Positions 6,334 to 6,778 of a stretch of DNA of 6,778 bases are shown piece by piece (within the stretch, counting starts at the first letter, position 1; each line of letters opens with the position of its first letter). Under the pieces are notes generated by a model, which was not told the DNA's origin, did not search any database, and was given only the letters and a program-made list of their open reading frames with translations. Position numbers and translations under genes: made by a program. The stretch spans positions 1 through 6,778 of the forward strand of contig CANGVB010000203.1 in assembly GCA_947456995.1 (NCBI GenBank), in the 5' to 3' direction. Origin of the DNA: Bryobacteraceae bacterium. Lineage in GTDB: Bacteria > Acidobacteriota > Terriglobia > Bryobacterales > Bryobacteraceae.

Positions 6334-6778
6334 TTACTTGCGGGTCCTTTCTAGCTTTCGTTCTAACTCCATCAATCGCATCGCTTCATTCAAATCTCCG
6401 CGAAGTTCCGCATCGCGAACCTGCTGACGCAGTGCCTTGCGCTGCTGCTCCCGCGTGTCGTGGGCCAGCTTTTCAAGGCAGGCTTTCAATTGCGCGACAG
6501 GATCGTCATGAGTTCTTTCTACATCCTCCGTATCGGAAGAAAAAAGCGCAGCCAATAGGTTGGCATCTGCTTCGCTTAACTTCGACTGCAGCGTGTGGAA
6601 GTCCAGCTTGCCATCCGCTTCCAGCATTTGTAGTGCGGCTTCAAGGATCTTATAACTCTGTAAAGAGGCCAGCCCCTCAAGGCCAAGGATCGTGTTGCAA
6701 TAACCTGCAACTACATCGGGGTGATGAAGAATCAAACGGATCAGAACTCTTTCGAGATCAGGCAAGTGACGATCCGGC
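6334..6778 (-). CDS. dnaG: DNA primase DnaG, C-terminal part (5' end outside window)
   Basis: Primase makes the RNA primers for DNA replication. Only the last 147 residues are in the window and the frame runs off the right edge; the catalytic TOPRIM and zinc-binding domains are outside, so identity rests on context and the C-terminal pattern. The fragment begins RHLPDLERVLIRLILHHPDV, typical of the helical C-terminal domain that binds the replicative helicase DnaB. It continues with an all-helical stretch and ends in a charged helix (ELRGDLNEAMRLMELERKLE), a common DnaG ending. Its place directly upstream of rpoD on the same strand, with a 111-bp gap, is the classic dnaG-rpoD arrangement and the strongest evidence. 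The TTG at 6765 is an internal leucine codon, not a start. The gene ends with TAA at 6336-6334. Confidence 0.87.
   Translation of the reverse strand, partial: PDRHLPDLERVLIRLILHHPDVVAGYCNTILGLEGLASLQSYKILEAALQMLEADGKLDFHTLQSKLSEADANLLAALFSSDTEDVERTHDDPVAQLKACLEKLAHDTREQQRKALRQQVRDAELRGDLNEAMRLMELERKLERTRK

Overview
The window reads as an ordinary bacterial chromosome segment of moderate G+C. Every gene I can support lies on the minus strand, so transcription runs from the high coordinates towards base 1. The likely source is an Acidobacteriota member, perhaps close to the Solibacter/Bryobacter group. This is an inference from the style of the proteins: a housekeeping sigma factor with a large spacer between regions 1.2 and 2, a short signal peptide of the LYA|Q type, and the C-terminal motif of the uncharacterised gene. 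No rRNA or other firm taxonomic marker is present.

Layout in transcription order. (1) 6778-6334: C-terminal part of DNA primase DnaG, cut by the window edge. (2) A 111-bp gap with a weak promoter candidate and a small inverted repeat. (3) 6222-4561: RpoD, the primary sigma factor. With dnaG this is the conserved core of the macromolecular-synthesis operon. (4) A 114-bp gap with two small hairpins and a 12-bp perfect palindrome. (5) 4446-2848: an unrecognised 532-residue protein with a helical N-terminal repeat region, a GAF-like domain, a Val/Pro/Ala linker and a charged helical C-terminus. (6) 2843-675: an exported soluble lytic transglycosylase, starting four bases after the previous stop. 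(7) 718-1: the first 239 codons of a class I/II PLP-dependent aminotransferase, whose start overlaps the end of the transglycosylase gene by 44 bp.

The spacing suggests two transcriptional blocks: dnaG-rpoD, and a tightly packed trio (uncharacterised protein, transglycosylase, aminotransferase) that is probably translationally coupled. Read-through from rpoD into the trio is possible. The first block serves replication priming and transcription initiation. In the second, one gene remodels peptidoglycan, one handles amino or keto acids, and the first has no known role.

The most distinctive item is that first gene. From residue 112 to about 207 its N-terminal region repeats every 8 residues (R-[LIV]-x3-[hydrophobic]-x2). 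The octads pair into 16-residue units, and all five prolines in the first 250 residues fall on the same 16-residue phase. I see no mobile element, CRISPR array, tRNA, rRNA or phage gene. Long open frames on the plus strand are antisense shadows of the genes above.
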